Positions 3,692-5,253 of a stretch of DNA of 5,253 nucleotides are shown in pieces. How positions within the stretch are numbered: the first letter of the stretch is position 1; each line of letters begins with the position of its first letter. The stretch comes from Candidatus Falkowiibacteriota bacterium. GTDB taxonomy: Archaea; Iainarchaeota; Iainarchaeia; Iainarchaeales; GCA-2688035. The translations under genes and the position numbers were made by a program. The stretch lies in the NCBI GenBank assembly GCA_017610485.1, contig JAFCBY010000082.1, positions 1 through 5,253 of the forward strand. The letters are read 5' to 3'. The notes below the pieces were generated by a model that saw only the letters and a program-made list of their open reading frames with translations, was not told where the DNA came from and made no database searches.

Positions 3692-5253
3692 ATGAAAGAG
3701 CTTTTCAGGCTAAAGCCAAACAAGACGGCCTTTGTTACATATGCCTTTGCAAAGGGCGCAATAGGCTTGCTCGTTGTCCTGGGGGTAATATCCGCTATCA
3801 TAAGCCTTGGCTCCCCAATCCTGATTCCATTCTTCGCCGTTGCCTACCTGGTTTTGACGGCCTGGAGCTATTTCTTGCTGAGTGTGCGCTACAAAAAGGA
3901 GAACTATATTTTTTACCCTGGCAAGATAATTGCGAAGTCAGGCGGAGTCTTCCACGACAAGGAAACCGAGCTCGTGATAAGGAACATTACACATGTCAAG
4001 CTTGTAAGGCCCTGGCTTGAGAACAAGCTGTTTGGGACAGGCAGGGTCATAATAGAGCTTGCCGGAAGCGCGGTTGCCGAGGCCAAGCTGAACTCGGTTG
4101 ACCACCCGATAGAGGCATACAACCACACTGAAAAGATGATGAAGGAAAACGGCTTCAGGCTTGAAAAGCAAAAGCTCGTGCAAAAGGAGAAGCCGAGCCT
4201 TTTGGCAGCCTTTTTTGAAACAGGAAAGATTTTCTTCGGGCTGCTGATTTTGCTGTTGTTCGTTGGAATGCCAGCCATTCAGATGCTTATTGTAGTTGCA
4301 GAGATCTTTGGTGCCGGAGCGGTTTTGGGCATTGTTGGCCTAATCATCTTGGGCGTGCTACTGTTCTCCCTTGTGAGGTTCCTGGACCTGATGAAACGGG
4401 TTTACTATATTTACACCGATACAATTGTCTACAAAGAGGGCTTCCTCACAAAGGTTGACTCATTCATCCCGATTGAGAACCTTGCCGATTCCGAGCTGAC
4501 TCAAACCCTTGTTGACAAAATCTTCAACTTGTTCGATGTGAGAATAAGCTGCCAGGGAGTCGGCCACGAAATACTGTTCAAGAACCTGAAAAAAGGCCCG
4601 CTGATGGAGAAGAACATTGACGCTTTGATAAACCAGACCATGTCCCTTGTTGGAAAGGGCAGAAAGCAGGTAAGCGAAGAGGTAAAGGGGTCAAAGCTTG
4701 CCCCAGGAAAGACCCTGCCACTCACAGTCGAAAAGAATTTTACCGCAGCTTACAAGATGGAAATGGGGAGAACTGTTGCAATGGCGCTTTTGATTGCGGC
4801 TGCAATCTTTGTTGCCGGAATCATAATAGCCCTCTTTACCCTGCCAATCGGAATATCAATTGCCGGCCTTGGAGTATTTTTCCTGCTTTCGGGTCTGATT
4901 GGAAGCGCGATAAAAGTCAGCTGCACAAACTATGCCATAAAGCCACAGGGAATGCAGGAAACATTTAACTTTTTGAACAGGCGCGACGTTGAGTTCAGCA
5001 ACGACAAGATAACAGGCGTTGTGTTCAGCAGAAACTTCATAGACGAGTGGTTTAACACCATTTCAATAAAATTCTGGTCGATTGGCGCGGCGCACGACAT
5101 AAACTTTGCAAACGTCAAGGCAGAGCAGGGCATCAGGGAAAACATGCTTGCAAAGTTTGGCATTACTGGGAAGGAAACACCGGTATACCATGCCGAGTCA
5201 AAATTCAGCTTTGGCGAAATGGTGAAGGCAAACATTGCAGGCCTAATAATTGC
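3692..5253 (+). CDS. Membrane protein with three bPH2 (YdbS/YdbT-type) PH domains, partial at window end
   Basis: The frame is open for 520 codons from ATG 3692 to the window edge. It repeats one module three times: two membrane helices, then a bacterial-type PH domain (bPH2, Pfam PF03703, as in Bacillus YdbS/YdbT). Helices lie at about 20-40 and 43-64, 178-203 and 207-230, and 361-382 and 386-406. PH domains lie at about 66-150, 236-320 and 408-490. The first shows the family pattern best: YIFYPGKIIAKSGGVF, then LVIRNITHVKLVRPWLENKL, then FGTGRVIIELAG. The second keeps YYIYTDTIVYKEGFL and IPIENLADSEL; the third is the most diverged (YAIKPQGMQETF, ITGVVFSRNFIDEWF). A hydrophobic run starts again at about 513, so a further helix or module continues beyond the window. 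The YdbT-like family is membrane-anchored with cytoplasmic PH domains; its biochemical role is poorly known, with links to stress and antimicrobial resistance in Bacillus. The start follows a TATA box by 29 bases. Confidence 0.82.
   Translation, partial: MKELFRLKPNKTAFVTYAFAKGAIGLLVVLGVISAIISLGSPILIPFFAVAYLVLTAWSYFLLSVRYKKENYIFYPGKIIAKSGGVFHDKETELVIRNITHVKLVRPWLENKLFGTGRVIIELAGSAVAEAKLNSVDHPIEAYNHTEKMMKENGFRLEKQKLVQKEKPSLLAAFFETGKIFFGLLILLLFVGMPAIQMLIVVAEIFGAGAVLGIVGLIILGVLLFSLVRFLDLMKRVYYIYTDTIVYKEGFLTKVDSFIPIENLADSELTQTLVDKIFNLFDVRISCQGVGHEILFKNLKKGPLMEKNIDALINQTMSLVGKGRKQVSEEVKGSKLAPGKTLPLTVEKNFTAAYKMEMGRTVAMALLIAAAIFVAGIIIALFTLPIGISIAGLGVFFLLSGLIGSAIKVSCTNYAIKPQGMQETFNFLNRRDVEFSNDKITGVVFSRNFIDEWFNTISIKFWSIGAAHDINFANVKAEQGIRENMLAKFGITGKETPVYHAESKFSFGEMVKANIAGLII

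Noticed and set aside
3913..4278. Minus-strand open frames across the PH-domain gene, also at 4501-4725 and 4930-5235
   Set aside because: All lie opposite the long plus-strand frame, which has strong domain and membrane-helix signals. They are mirror frames.

Overview
The window looks archaeal. The open reading frames lie close together on both strands and are rich in AAG, AGG and AGA codons. A/T-rich TATA-type boxes sit about 25-35 bases before several starts, with Shine-Dalgarno sites before only some genes. The encoded families include a histone-fold-like protein, a single-domain KaiC/RecA-like ATPase and a COG2112-type atypical kinase. The small gene sizes and family mix suggest a DPANN-type lineage such as Diapherotrites or Micrarchaeota. 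That placement is an inference; no marker gene here settles it.

Layout. 3-149 (+) is the C-terminal tail of a GH130-like glycoside phosphorylase. 341-781 (+) encodes a 146-residue protein with an acidic tail, a histone-fold-like core and a long C-terminal helix; a T-rich terminator follows. 840-995 is a structured promoter/leader: a palindrome, a strong TATA box and three consecutive hairpins. It precedes a small two-helix membrane protein (996-1358, +). That gene converges on, and overlaps by 17 bases, an atypical kinase (1342-1932, -). The kinase is divergent from the KaiC-like ATPase (1976-2716, +), whose first codons contain a 48-base tandem duplication. 2717-3174 holds a 33-residue Glu-rich microprotein gene on the minus strand (2820-2921), terminator-like hairpins and a pair of exact 28-base direct repeats. 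3175-3673 (-) is a decayed C-terminal remnant of a MacB/FtsX-type ABC permease, N-terminally truncated and frameshifted. From 3692 to the window edge (+) runs a large membrane protein, at least 520 residues, built as three repeats of two membrane helices plus one bPH2 (YdbS/YdbT-type) PH domain.

Working together. Apart from the convergent and divergent arrangements the genes do not form one obvious operon; most appear to have their own promoter. The kinase/KaiC pair shares a 43-base divergent region and may be signalling-related. The points most worth a second look are the tailed histone-fold protein, the three-hairpin leader, the acidic microprotein, the 28-base repeat pair beside the permease remnant, and the duplicated start of the KaiC-like gene.
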